From NCBI RefSeq assembly GCF_017743865.1, contig NZ_JAGHRJ010000011.1, positions 38,897 through 102,896 on the forward strand: 64,000 nt of DNA, in the 5' to 3' direction. Within the stretch, counting starts at the first letter, position 1; every line of letters starts with the position of its first letter. Made by a program: the position numbers and the translations under genes. The notes under the pieces are model-generated. The model was not told the origin of the DNA. It was given only the letters and a program-made list of their open reading frames with translations, and searched no databases. This stretch comes from Labrenzia sp. R4_2 (GTDB lineage: Bacteria > Pseudomonadota > Alphaproteobacteria > Rhizobiales > Stappiaceae). Below are positions 7,001-15,942 of the stretch, piece by piece.

Positions 7001-9517
7001 ATGGCTACTTCAGACGATGGTCTTTATGACATCTATCGTTTTTTTAATACTCAAACCGGTGCACACTTCTTTACGTCAAGTGAAGCCGAACGAGATAACG
7101 TTCGAAACACGCTTCCTCAGTTTTCATATGAGGGCAACGTCTTCGACAGCAATGCAGTCGACGGTGCCACTGGATCCGTCCCCGTCTACCGGTTCTTCAA
7201 CACCAATACCGGCGTTCATTTTTATACCGCCAGTGAGGCGGAAAAGAGCCAGGTAGCAAGTCTTCCGGGGTTTAACTTTGAAGGCACGTCCTACATTGCT
7301 TATGAGTCGAGCACAAGCGCAACAGAAACCATGCCGCTCTACCGGTTCTACAACACATCCACTGGCACACATTTCTACACTGTCAACGAGGCTGAAAAGA
7401 CGACTATTCAAAACACTTTGCCGCAGTATAGTTTTGAAGGCATCGCGTACTATGTAGGGGGACCTACCGGATCAACTACACCAACCGATCCAACGACACC
7501 GACCGACCCTACGACCAATACCATCGTCCTGACAGCAAATTCGGATACGGTCGGCGCAACGTCACCGGCTGCCGACACCCAGGGAACAGCTGGCGCAGAC
7601 ACCTACACCGCTGTCTATGATCCGACCGGCGGCGCAACAACATACTCAAACGCAGATGTGCTTAATGGGGCCGGGGGCACCGATACCGTTAATCTGCGGG
7701 TCGCAAGCACCAACAACGGGGACACAATCAATTCCGTCTCGACAAACGTGGAAGTGTTCAACGTCACCAATCAGGTGACAAACGGCAACACGTTTATCTG
7801 GGACTTTCAGAACACCACAGGCGAAACTACAATCGCAGATGTGTCCTCAACAGGCACGGGAGGCAGCGTCAGCCGGTTCATCAATGTCGACAACGGCACG
7901 GCTGCCGCCATGACCACAACATTGGGCCTCATGCAGGTCCATTTCAGCGGGACCCGAACAGCCACCACTGATGCGTTTTCTTTGGAACTGAACGGCGCTG
8001 GCTCCACGACCCAAGCTGCTACGTTCAGCACCACGGACGCTTCAGGAAACACCGACAGTTCCTTCGAAATCGCCAACATCACGAGTTCCACAGCGGTGTC
8101 CAACGTCTCGCTCGGCAATGGCGGGATGACGCTCACCACGGTCAACGTATCCGGTGATGCCGCGCTGACACTGGCCGAGAACCAGAACTTCGCAGGCTTA
8201 ACCACAGTAAATGCAAGCACTTTTACCGGGGCCCTCAACATCAATGCATCGGGATCCACACAATCGGGTTTCTCGTTCACCGGCGGCAGCGCAAATGACA
8301 GAATTGTGCTTGCCAACAACACCCTGAGCTCGGCCACCACGCTCAACGGCAACAGCGGGACCGATACTCTAGCAACAACGAACATCAACACGCTCACTGC
8401 TTCGACGGTCAATTCCGCAACGAACTTCGAGGTTCTAGAGGATATTGGCGGAGCGAGGAGCTTTACGGCATCCAACTTCACCGGCATCAACTCGTTTTTG
8501 TTCAGCACGGCCGCAACCAACAATCGGGCGACGATGTCCGGCATCGAAAGTAATGACGCGATTGCGATTTCTGCTGATATAACTTACGGAGGCGATGAGG
8601 GCTTACGGTTGAGCGGGAATTCTGCCGGTACCACCGCAAATCTTGAACTTAGGGCGACGAGTGCCACAAATGGTGAAGTCGCCATCACCGCGAACCAAAG
8701 TAGCAGTACTTCCGCAATCGGCCTGGAAACCAATGTGTCGACACTCAACCTGAGCAGCACGATTGACTCCGGAACGCAAACAAACGCCAACTTGATCAAA
8801 TCGACATCGAACAACTCAGCCTACGGGATCGAAAACAGTAATGTCGCCAACGTCAACATCTCCGGGACGCAAGCGCTCACAATAAATGCGGACGCTGGCA
8901 CGTCACTTGCCAACGGGCAGAACGTTTATGGCTTCTCGTCCGGTGTGGCGGTCGATGCCAGCAGCTTCACCGGTGTGTTGCGGCTGGCCGGCTCTGCCAA
9001 CGCAGACACAATTCAAGGCGGATCCAATGCGGACATTATTTACGCCTTGGGCGGCGCGGATGTCATCACGGGCAATGGCGGCGCAGATCAGTTCCGCCAT
9101 GCGCACTATAACAATCAAGTTGACCGGATCACCGACTTTACTGTGGGCACCGACAAAATCGGACTAAACCAGATCGACTTCGGCAACACCACAGCGACGC
9201 AGGCAGGTGCGGCCCTGAACACAGCCGACTACATCACCAACGTATCAAGCATCACCACCATCGGCGGCGGAGCTGCCAATACGGTAGTTGAACTTCAAAC
9301 ATCCCAATCGACAAGCGATATGACCAACAATACCGGGTCGGCAGTAGCCGCCTATGTGCTGGTTCACAACTCAACGACCGGCAGAGGCGAGCTTTGGTAC
9401 GACGCAGACTGGAGCACAACGGCAAACAGAGACCAATTGTATACATTCGACACTGTCACTTCGCTTGCCGGAATCCAGAGTTTCAGCAACACAGACTTTG
9501 TCGAATACAGCTTCTAA
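7001..9517 (+). CDS. RTX-type exoprotein with three N-terminal DUF5648-type repeats
   Basis: The 838-residue protein lacks a Sec signal. Residues 1 to ~150 hold three tandem ~45-residue units with the pattern YRFFNTxTGxHFFTxSEAE...YEG. A Pro-Thr linker of repeated PTDPTT follows. Residues ~180-640 are Thr/Asn/Ala-rich beta-repeat sequence, and residues ~660-700 are RTX nonapeptides (GGSNADIIYALGGADVITGNGGADQF). The C-terminal ~130 residues end in FVEYSF and look like a type I secretion signal region. It is the only protein of its kind here with the repeat triplet at the N-terminus. It is probably a secreted, calcium-binding surface or matrix protein exported by a type I system such as that at 29059-32121. 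It is monocistronic, with a hairpin after it. Confidence 0.82.
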   Translation: MATSDDGLYDIYRFFNTQTGAHFFTSSEAERDNVRNTLPQFSYEGNVFDSNAVDGATGSVPVYRFFNTNTGVHFYTASEAEKSQVASLPGFNFEGTSYIAYESSTSATETMPLYRFYNTSTGTHFYTVNEAEKTTIQNTLPQYSFEGIAYYVGGPTGSTTPTDPTTPTDPTTNTIVLTANSDTVGATSPAADTQGTAGADTYTAVYDPTGGATTYSNADVLNGAGGTDTVNLRVASTNNGDTINSVSTNVEVFNVTNQVTNGNTFIWDFQNTTGETTIADVSSTGTGGSVSRFINVDNGTAAAMTTTLGLMQVHFSGTRTATTDAFSLELNGAGSTTQAATFSTTDASGNTDSSFEIANITSSTAVSNVSLGNGGMTLTTVNVSGDAALTLAENQNFAGLTTVNASTFTGALNINASGSTQSGFSFTGGSANDRIVLANNTLSSATTLNGNSGTDTLATTNINTLTASTVNSATNFEVLEDIGGARSFTASNFTGINSFLFSTAATNNRATMSGIESNDAIAISADITYGGDEGLRLSGNSAGTTANLELRATSATNGEVAITANQSSSTSAIGLETNVSTLNLSSTIDSGTQTNANLIKSTSNNSAYGIENSNVANVNISGTQALTINADAGTSLANGQNVYGFSSGVAVDASSFTGVLRLAGSANADTIQGGSNADIIYALGGADVITGNGGADQFRHAHYNNQVDRITDFTVGTDKIGLNQIDFGNTTATQAGAALNTADYITNVSSITTIGGGAANTVVELQTSQSTSDMTNNTGSAVAAYVLVHNSTTGRGELWYDADWSTTANRDQLYTFDTVTSLAGIQSFSNTDFVEYSF

Positions 9518-9541
9518 GACAGCCTTTGTGTATCAAAACGT

Positions 9542-9568
9542 AGCGCCGCTTTCTAATAAAGCGGCGCT
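9542..9568 (+). terminator. Hairpin terminator after exoprotein gene
   Basis: An 11-bp perfect stem AGCGCCGCTTT/AAAGCGGCGCT with a 5-base loop lies 25 bases after the stop at 9517. The downstream tract is pyrimidine-rich rather than a clean T-run. The converging RTX gene ends at 9636, so the hairpin may serve both directions. Confidence 0.65.
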
Positions 9569-9635
9569 TCCTTCCCAAATGAACTAACAACCGAAGTGGC
9601 AAGACGGTATGTCAATAAACTGCAGCGCCGAGCGT

Positions 9636-10796
9636 TTAAACAAAGTCCGAGCTGGATAGAGCATCGCTTGCGCCAAGGATTTGCAGCACTGTGTCCGTAC
9701 CAGCCAACCAACCGGCTACGCCGTCAACATCCGCAAATACGTACGTTGCGTTTAGAAGGTCATTATTAAAACCCTCGCCAACTGAACCGGCTCGGAAAAC
9801 CTGAACGCCACCCGCAGCCAATTCGGCGTCACCACCTGCGACAACCAAGTTCTCCAACGTCGAGAACGCAGCGGCGAGGTCAGCACCTTGAGCACCTAAG
9901 GTGCCGACATTGACATCAGTAAACGCAACAGATGCGGGTGTGGTGCCGAAAGAGATTTTGTCAGATCCAACGTCGAACCCAATTAGAACGTCCCAGGTGA
10001 TGCCACCGGCAGCCGCGGAAGGGCTGGTTGTATCGCCAGCTGCAAAATTGAACTGATCTGCGCCCTCGCCGCCGATCAATATGTCGGCGCCAACGCCGCC
10101 TGCTAATGAATCAGCTCCAGATGTCGCAATAATCGTATTTACGCCGCTCGAACCGATGAATGTATGGCCGTCACTTCCCAAAATTGCCGAGAAATCAACG
10201 TTTTCATATCCGGATTGAGTTCCTGGCAACGGCGTTTGGTCAGTCGCTGAGAGGTCGAAAGTCAATGACGCGCCCGGATCGCCACCTGCAATCAAAAAAT
10301 CAGATGCCGTCCCACCGGCCACGTCTGTCGGGGAGGTGATTAGGCGAACTTCAAGCGCAAGCGTGTTGCTATCTGATGTCACAGAAAAACGGCCTTCATC
10401 GTAACCAAAACTGATGAAATGGTTAGCACCTGAAAGCGATGTCCCCGCTTGAATGGCAGTGCTCACGTCCGGATACAGAGACAAATACTGAGCCTCGTTG
10501 AACGACAACCCTTCTGCAGGTGCTCGGCCTTCAGCAGCACCAAACTCCAAGTAGTGTTCAAACGCACTGCTGACCGTTCCAGCCTCAACTGCTGCCTTCA
10601 CGTCCGCATTATTGTTTAGATAATAGGTGCTATCAAAAAACGCGTGTGGATCGCGCCCTTCGGCGGCACCGAAGGTTTGGAAGTGAGTTCGCGCATCACT
10701 CACTGAACCGTTCGCAATAGCAGCGGCTACATCAAGGTTGGATGCAAGATAGAAATCTGCGTCAAATGAAAATGGATGTGTAAGCAGTGCACTCAT
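9636..10796 (-). CDS. RTX-type exoprotein with N-terminal 'YLxxNxDV...GxxEGR' repeats
   Basis: The 386-residue protein starts MSALLTHPFSFDADFYL; GGAGG eight bases upstream fixes the start, and the 13 upstream codons in the same frame are ignored. Residues ~10-150 contain three ~45-residue repeats of the form FYLxxNxDVxxAI...HFxxFGAAEGRxP, a module that recurs in the 25025-27280 and 40040-44236 proteins. RTX calcium-binding repeats follow (SGADSLAGGVGADILIGGEGADQF, about residues 210-250), with a C-terminal ~130-residue region ending in SSSDFV. No signal peptide is visible. This is the architecture of a type I secretion substrate. No enzymatic domain is recognisable. Confidence 0.8.
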   Translation of the reverse strand: MSALLTHPFSFDADFYLASNLDVAAAIANGSVSDARTHFQTFGAAEGRDPHAFFDSTYYLNNNADVKAAVEAGTVSSAFEHYLEFGAAEGRAPAEGLSFNEAQYLSLYPDVSTAIQAGTSLSGANHFISFGYDEGRFSVTSDSNTLALEVRLITSPTDVAGGTASDFLIAGGDPGASLTFDLSATDQTPLPGTQSGYENVDFSAILGSDGHTFIGSSGVNTIIATSGADSLAGGVGADILIGGEGADQFNFAAGDTTSPSAAAGGITWDVLIGFDVGSDKISFGTTPASVAFTDVNVGTLGAQGADLAAAFSTLENLVVAGGDAELAAGGVQVFRAGSVGEGFNNDLLNATYVFADVDGVAGWLAGTDTVLQILGASDALSSSDFV

Positions 10797-11188
10797 TCGT
10801 TTTCCTCCATCACTGTCGATACTGTCAAACCACAATCATCTGCGCAGGGCAGTGCGTGTTTGACCAACACGAAGAGGCTTACGAGTGCTCCTCACATGTA
10901 GTTCAAATACGTTTATTTGATGTTTTTTGTTTGCTACTTGGACTTGAAATCTACAAATACGGCTCTACAGGTTTTCGCCTGAGAATATCCACCCTGTCGT
11001 TAATGCTTGCTACCTACCATGATTTGAAGAGTTTGGACCTTTACTCTAGATCCTCACCTTTGCGAGTTTTTGAGACAGAAAGAACAGCCTAGACTTGGTG
11101 ATACCGGTATTTAGCAAGGCTCAAGGAACATCAGCCATCTGGCCCGGAGGCCAGCATGGCTAAAGAAACGTCCGTCTACTGATTTTGA
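10797..11188. other. Intergenic region, no gene
   Basis: This stretch of 392 bases lies between two minus-strand exoprotein genes. It is A+T rich at 10900-11080 and probably holds the promoter of the 9636-10796 gene. An imperfect hairpin (AGCCATCTGGCC/GGCCAGCATGGCT, 11133-11161, one bulged base) lies just downstream of the 11189-12235 stop and may be its terminator; no T-run follows. Confidence 0.4.
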
Positions 11189-12235
11189 TCAGACAAAGTC
11201 GACGTAGTAGGCCACGCCTTCATCGTTGAACTGCGGGAGATTGGTGTTGATGCTCTCGCGTTCTTCCGGGTTTGCGGTATAGACGTGCCCGCCGGTTTCC
11301 GTGTTGAAGAACCGGAACAGCTCGGTGTTGGAGCCATTGTCTTCCGCATAAGCGTAGTAGGCAATGCCTTCATAATTGTGCGACGGGCTGTTTTCGATCA
11401 GGTTCAACCGCTCGTCGGCGCTCGCTGTATAGAAATGCGTGCCTGAGTCCGTGTTGAAGAACCGGTAAACGGCGATGCCGGTGTCGGCATTTGCATTGGT
11501 GCTGAACACAGCGCCTTCATAGCTCATCACCTCATTGTTGGCGATCACATGGTCCTTTTCTTCCGCACTTGCGGTGAAGAAATGCGTGCCGGTTTCGGTG
11601 TTGAAGAAGCGGAAGATTTCCGTGGGACCCGTGTCCGTGACCAGATCACAGCTGTAGTCCGCCATTGCAAACAAGCCATCTTCGAACTTCACAAACTCAA
11701 CGTCCCGCAGAAGATCCCGGTCTCCGAAGTCGCCGACAGCAATGAGGTCGTTGCAATCATCAACAAAGACATCGTTGACCGACCCTTGGGCATAGTAGAT
11801 GTCGTTGCCCGCGCCGCCGACCACATAGGAGGCAAGGCCCGTGTCATAGAGTTTGTCGTGGCCGTCTGTTCCAGCTTGCTGGTTCAAGATCCGCAGGCCG
11901 CCTTCATTCGGCAGAACAATGATCGTGCCGCCGGTTACGCCATCAAGACCAAGCTGCGTTTCGAACGTTCCGTCGTTATCCAGATCCATCTCAAGGGTCG
12001 ACCCGGTGCCGTTGGCCGTGAGCTTCACCTGGTTCGCGTCCGAGATACCACCGATATCGATTTTCTCACCGTATTCGTAGTCGGTGATCTTTTCGCCAGC
12101 GGCAATATCGCCATCCAAGAACACGAAGGTGTCATCGCCTTCACCGCCCGTCAGCGTGTCGGCATCAGCACCGCCGCGCAGGGTATCATTGCCAGTTCCG
12201 CCGTTCAGTGACCCAGCCCCCTGAATTCCGGCCAT
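11189..12235 (-). pseudogene. RTX/DUF5648 exoprotein, probably 5'-truncated
   Basis: The reading frame gives 348 residues that begin directly inside RTX nonapeptides (GGTGNDTLRGGADADTLTGGEGDDTF). A short beta-rich stretch and three C-terminal DUF5648-type units follow, ending GVAYYVDFV. The ATG at 12235 is preceded immediately by an in-frame TAG and by no Shine-Dalgarno sequence, whereas every sister gene has one. An IS3-family orfA remnant lies 37 bases upstream. The simplest reading is that insertion and deletion removed the 5' part of a larger exoprotein gene. The C-terminal secretion and repeat region is intact, so a short product is possible if the frame is translated. The alternative, a naturally short RTX protein, is less likely. 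Confidence 0.65.
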
Positions 12236-12272
12236 CTAGGTGTTAGTGATTTATCTGAGGAAAGGATGGACC

Positions 12273-12410
12273 ATGAAACGCAGATTGAGCGATGAGCAGA
12301 CCATCGGAGTTATCAAGGTATACGAACCCGGGGTGAAGGCTTCTGACCTTTGCCAGAAGTACGGCATGAGCGACGCGAAGTTCTACAAATACAAGGCGAA
12401 ATTTGGGTAG
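12273..12410 (+). mobile_element. IS3-family (IS407-like) orfA remnant
   Basis: ATG at 12273 follows a GAGGAAAGG ribosome-binding site and opens a 45-codon frame: MKRRLSDEQTIGVIKV, then ASDLCQKYGMSDAKFYKYKAKFG, stop. This matches the N-terminal helix-turn-helix half of IS3/IS407-type OrfA transposases ('DLCRKHGISDATFYKWKAKYGG' in family members), normally ~88 residues. The coiled-coil half, orfB and recognisable terminal inverted repeats are absent. It is a dead fragment that marks a past rearrangement between the truncated RTX gene and the glycosyltransferase gene. Confidence 0.82.
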
Positions 12411-12469
12411 GTAATCATCCCAGAAAACCATTGGGTTGAAAATTGGACTTCTCCGGCCTTTGCTGTGCT

Positions 12470-15400
12470 TTAGGCCGTCAAAAGCCGCGCAATCGTGGAG
12501 TCGAACTGATCCGGCGCGCAGTCTTCTGACAGCTTATTTAGGCTGCCGGCACGTATCTTGTTCCAGAGCTCTTCATCCTGATAAAGACGCACAATCTGAG
12601 CGGCGAACTCGGAAGCATCCTTGCCGACAAGAATGGCCTCATCATGAGCCCAGCCCAGCTGGCGGGCAATCAGCTCAGTGGCGACACAAGGCAGGCCGTG
12701 CGCGGCCGCCTCATGAACCTTGTGCGGGATACCGGCCGCATAGCGTGTTGGGGCAATAAAGATCCGGCTCTGATCATAGACCTCATCCAGGTTCTCCACC
12801 CGTCCCAGCAGATGAATATGCTCAGACGAAAGCGTCTGGACCGTCCCGGATTCCACCTTGCCAACCACCTGTAAGGTGAGCGGTTGCTCAAGGCTGAGAT
12901 TGACCTTTGGCAAGACCTCATTGGCAAACCAGACGAGACTGTCAACATTGGGCGTGTCCTCGGCAACAAGGGCCCCGACGAACAGCAGGTTGCGGCGTGC
13001 TGAGAACGGCACATCGCTCGGTTTTGCTTCCAGCTTGTGCCCGAGGATTTCGACCACAGCCTTGCCGCCGCCCCGGAAACTCTTGGCTTCCTCGCCGGAT
13101 ACCGTTGCAACAATATTTGCCGGTTTAGCAAGCTCGATTTCTTCACTTACGAGCGCATTTGCTTTGTCCATGCTCAACGGCTCTCCAAGCATCTGAGCCT
13201 TCGAAATGTCCCGGTTGGCGAACACGGCCTCGGCATCATATACTATTCGGATCCCGTTGAATGCTTCTGGCTTCTTGTCGAAAATCTTTTTAAAAATTGC
13301 CATATTGTGTGGCCGACTGATGATCAGAACATCAAAGCGCGCAATGTTACTGATGACATAGTCTTCGAATTCAGAGAGGCCATAGCCCTTTGCAACCTCG
13401 ACCGTGTCCGGAAGAGCCTCATAAATACTAGTCCACGGATCGAGCGGGAATTGCAGTGGATAGTGGGTCAACTTGTGACCCATCGAAACAATAGACTCCA
13501 CGATGTCTGCTGCACGTGGATAGCCGCTTCCCATGTGCCGGTAAGGCACGCGATCGTCCACCATAAGCACGTTAAGGGCGCTTTGCCGGCCGCGGATCCG
13601 CGCCTTCGCGATATTAGCTTCTGACGGAGGATACTGCGCTACCAATGCCTCGTTGAACCGCTCCTTGAACACCAGATGGTTCTTTTGCTGTTGGGCGATC
13701 GCCCAGTCGCTCTTGACTGCGCTGCCGAACTCAAAATGGTCGATAATGGCTTTCGGGTCATAGACAACCCGGTAGCCGTTCTCCCACAAGCGCATGCAAT
13801 AATCGGTTTCTTCGTAATAAGCTGGTGCATAGATGGTGTCGAAACCACCCAGCTCGTCCCAGATTTTTTTGGGTGTCAGTAAGAACGCGCCGGAACAATA
13901 GTCGACATCGCGAACGAACATGACATGCGGGGCTTCTTCCTCATCGCCGCGGGCGTAGCCAAGGCAGGTGCCGTCGTTCCAGACGATGCTGCCAGCCTCT
14001 TGCAGGCTCCCGTCCAGCAGCATGATCCGGCCGCCGACAGCACCAATACCCGGATCGGACTCAAGACGCTTGATCGCGGCCCCAAGTGTCCCTGGGCGCA
14101 TAGTAGCATCATTGTTGAAAAGGAGGATGTGATCACCGCGTGCCATCTCAGCAGCTTGATTAACTGCCAAAAGGAACCCTATATTTTCTTCGTTTTTGAC
14201 GATCGTTGCGCCCTTGACTTTTTCAAGCAGCTCATGCGTGCGGTCTGAAGAGGCGTTGTCGATGATAATCACTTCAAGCGAAATGTCCCTCTCCGACTCG
14301 AGTGATTTTAAACACGATAAGCTCAGTTCAGCGTTGTTGTACAGAACCAGAATGATAGACACTGTAGGCGTGAAAGAGCTCGGCAAACGGAGATCGGCCG
14401 CCGTTTCAAGAAATGCTTCAAGAGCATCTTTTTGACGTCGGCGAAACAAATCCTTCACATCATGGCCACTTTGCGCCGCAATTTCCGAAATGATAGGGGC
14501 GATGTTCTGCGTTACGGCCGATGAGCCATTGAGCGCTTGTTCAACAAGTGGGGTGACTTCGCCAAGGTCTATATCGGTCAGATTCTGTCCGATAAAGAAC
14601 TGGGGCTGGTTCGCATCCTTGAAGTTTTGCTTTGCAATCTTTTCGCGGGCTACAATGCGATTTTGAATGATTTTATCGACGAACTTCTGTCCACCTGGCA
14701 CGATTGGCAATATTTTCTTTGCTGCTCGCCAGCCAAATCGCGTAATCTGATGCAATAGTCTGTTAATCCACCCCAAGTTAGCTGATTTGATTGCCCGTAG
14801 CGGCCGGGTCACGCGCCAGCTTGTTGAGTGGAAGATATTATCAATATCTGTTTGCAGCTGATGCACATGAGCCGACAGCTCGTCAATATGTGCCGTTTTA
14901 TGTTCAAGCGTCCGGTGATACTCTGCGTCTTTGGCTTCAAGCGTCCGGTGATACTCTGCGTCTTTGGCTTCAAGCTCGTTGAACACCTCCGAGAGCTTCG
15001 CCTCCATAACGGTTTTGGCTGCAAATAATTCCCGCAGTTCCTTGCGCAAGTTTTCTGAATCATCCAAACGGCTTTGCAGGATGGTATTCAGGAACTCGTT
15101 GTCCCAACGCATTTTGGTCTGCTGGTCGTTGACCGAATTCTCCATGGCGGACAGACGGTCCCGGACGCGGCCTTCTTCCGTTTCCCAGATGAGACGATTA
15201 CCGATATTCGCAAAGAAGTCCCGCACTTCACCGCGCAAGGGGTCTTTCAGGCCGCAGAGCCAGGAAAGCGCGGGCGGGGGCGTATCGCCCACACACAGAA
15301 CACCGAGGCCGTTACTGTGGGTAAATTCAAAGTACGGATAGCGCTTGGTCAGCTCTTCCCACAGTGCCCAGACGCCAAAGTCGCCATGGCGCACCACCGT

Positions 15401-15889
15401 GTCATGAAACAGGATCACGCCCGATTTGCTCATTTTCGGCAAATAGGCCTCAAAATCCGCTTTCACCGCGTCGTAGGTGTGCAGGCCATCGATATGCAGA
15501 AGATCAATGGAGCCGTCGTCAAAATCCTCGGCAGCATCGGCAAACCACTTCTGCACCAGCGTGGAGAAAGAGCTGTAAAGCGGGTCGTGATAGGCAGACA
15601 GCGCCTTTAGAACCTGATCTCCATAAAACCCGGCCTGGTGATCCCCCTCCCAGGCGTCAACGCCGTAGCATTTCGTATTCGTCCCGAAGCGCTCCACGCT
15701 TTCACAGAAGGTGCAGTAGGAGGCGCCTTCATGAACACCCAGTTCAACGAGCACCTCCGGTTTGGCCGCGGAAACAATCCAGCGCGCAAACGGAAGGTGA
15801 CCATGCCACGCTGTTGTTTGCGTCAGATGTTTCGGCTTTGCGAAAAGCGGCGCCGTAATCTCAAAAGACAGGAACTGGTCAGCGGACAT
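12470..15889 (-). CDS. Trifunctional methyltransferase-GT2-GT4 glycan enzyme
   Basis: The 1139-residue protein combines three enzymatic modules. Residues 1 to ~230 are a class I SAM methyltransferase (VLVELGVHEGASYC; GVILFHDTVV). Residues ~250-350 are an extended coiled coil with an 11-residue repeat (LEAKDAEYHRT). Residues ~510-760 are a family 2 glycosyltransferase (VSIILVLYNN; LLFNNDATM with the metal-binding Asp; YYEETDYCMRL). Residues ~860-1139 are a GT4-like GT-B domain (LLFVGALVAEDTPNVDSLVWF; FIAPTRYAAGIPHKVHEAAAHGLP). Similar fusions occur in O-antigen and capsule loci, where they extend and methyl-cap chains. With an ABC exporter nearby, the methyltransferase plus coiled coil could act as a chain-terminating ruler, as for WbdD; this is inference. 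No clear ribosome-binding site precedes the ATG. Confidence 0.85.
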   Translation of the reverse strand: MSADQFLSFEITAPLFAKPKHLTQTTAWHGHLPFARWIVSAAKPEVLVELGVHEGASYCTFCESVERFGTNTKCYGVDAWEGDHQAGFYGDQVLKALSAYHDPLYSSFSTLVQKWFADAAEDFDDGSIDLLHIDGLHTYDAVKADFEAYLPKMSKSGVILFHDTVVRHGDFGVWALWEELTKRYPYFEFTHSNGLGVLCVGDTPPPALSWLCGLKDPLRGEVRDFFANIGNRLIWETEEGRVRDRLSAMENSVNDQQTKMRWDNEFLNTILQSRLDDSENLRKELRELFAAKTVMEAKLSEVFNELEAKDAEYHRTLEAKDAEYHRTLEHKTAHIDELSAHVHQLQTDIDNIFHSTSWRVTRPLRAIKSANLGWINRLLHQITRFGWRAAKKILPIVPGGQKFVDKIIQNRIVAREKIAKQNFKDANQPQFFIGQNLTDIDLGEVTPLVEQALNGSSAVTQNIAPIISEIAAQSGHDVKDLFRRRQKDALEAFLETAADLRLPSSFTPTVSIILVLYNNAELSLSCLKSLESERDISLEVIIIDNASSDRTHELLEKVKGATIVKNEENIGFLLAVNQAAEMARGDHILLFNNDATMRPGTLGAAIKRLESDPGIGAVGGRIMLLDGSLQEAGSIVWNDGTCLGYARGDEEEAPHVMFVRDVDYCSGAFLLTPKKIWDELGGFDTIYAPAYYEETDYCMRLWENGYRVVYDPKAIIDHFEFGSAVKSDWAIAQQQKNHLVFKERFNEALVAQYPPSEANIAKARIRGRQSALNVLMVDDRVPYRHMGSGYPRAADIVESIVSMGHKLTHYPLQFPLDPWTSIYEALPDTVEVAKGYGLSEFEDYVISNIARFDVLIISRPHNMAIFKKIFDKKPEAFNGIRIVYDAEAVFANRDISKAQMLGEPLSMDKANALVSEEIELAKPANIVATVSGEEAKSFRGGGKAVVEILGHKLEAKPSDVPFSARRNLLFVGALVAEDTPNVDSLVWFANEVLPKVNLSLEQPLTLQVVGKVESGTVQTLSSEHIHLLGRVENLDEVYDQSRIFIAPTRYAAGIPHKVHEAAAHGLPCVATELIARQLGWAHDEAILVGKDASEFAAQIVRLYQDEELWNKIRAGSLNKLSEDCAPDQFDSTIARLLTA
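14903..14974. repeat. 33-bp tandem repeat in coiled-coil coding region
   Basis: A 33-bp unit occurs 2.2 times without mismatch (14903-14935, 14936-14968, partial to 14974). It encodes the 11-residue unit LEAKDAEYHRT inside the coiled coil of the trifunctional glycosyltransferase. The unit keeps frame, so copy-number change would lengthen or shorten the coiled coil. Confidence 0.85.
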
Positions 15890-15942
15890 TGGAAACTCGG
15901 TCTGGGGAGGAATTAAGAGAGCTGGGACATTCAGACGGCGGT

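Noticed and set aside
7807..8544. 245-codon minus-strand frame
   Set aside because: Antisense shadow of the Thr/Asn-rich exoprotein gene; no domain.
12236..12272. Left terminal inverted repeat of the IS remnant
   Set aside because: No sequence here matches a recognisable IS3-family end, and no partner copy is seen near 12410.
14903..14974. Possible CRISPR-like or regulatory repeat
   Set aside because: A tandem 33-bp unit inside a coding coiled coil, without spacers.
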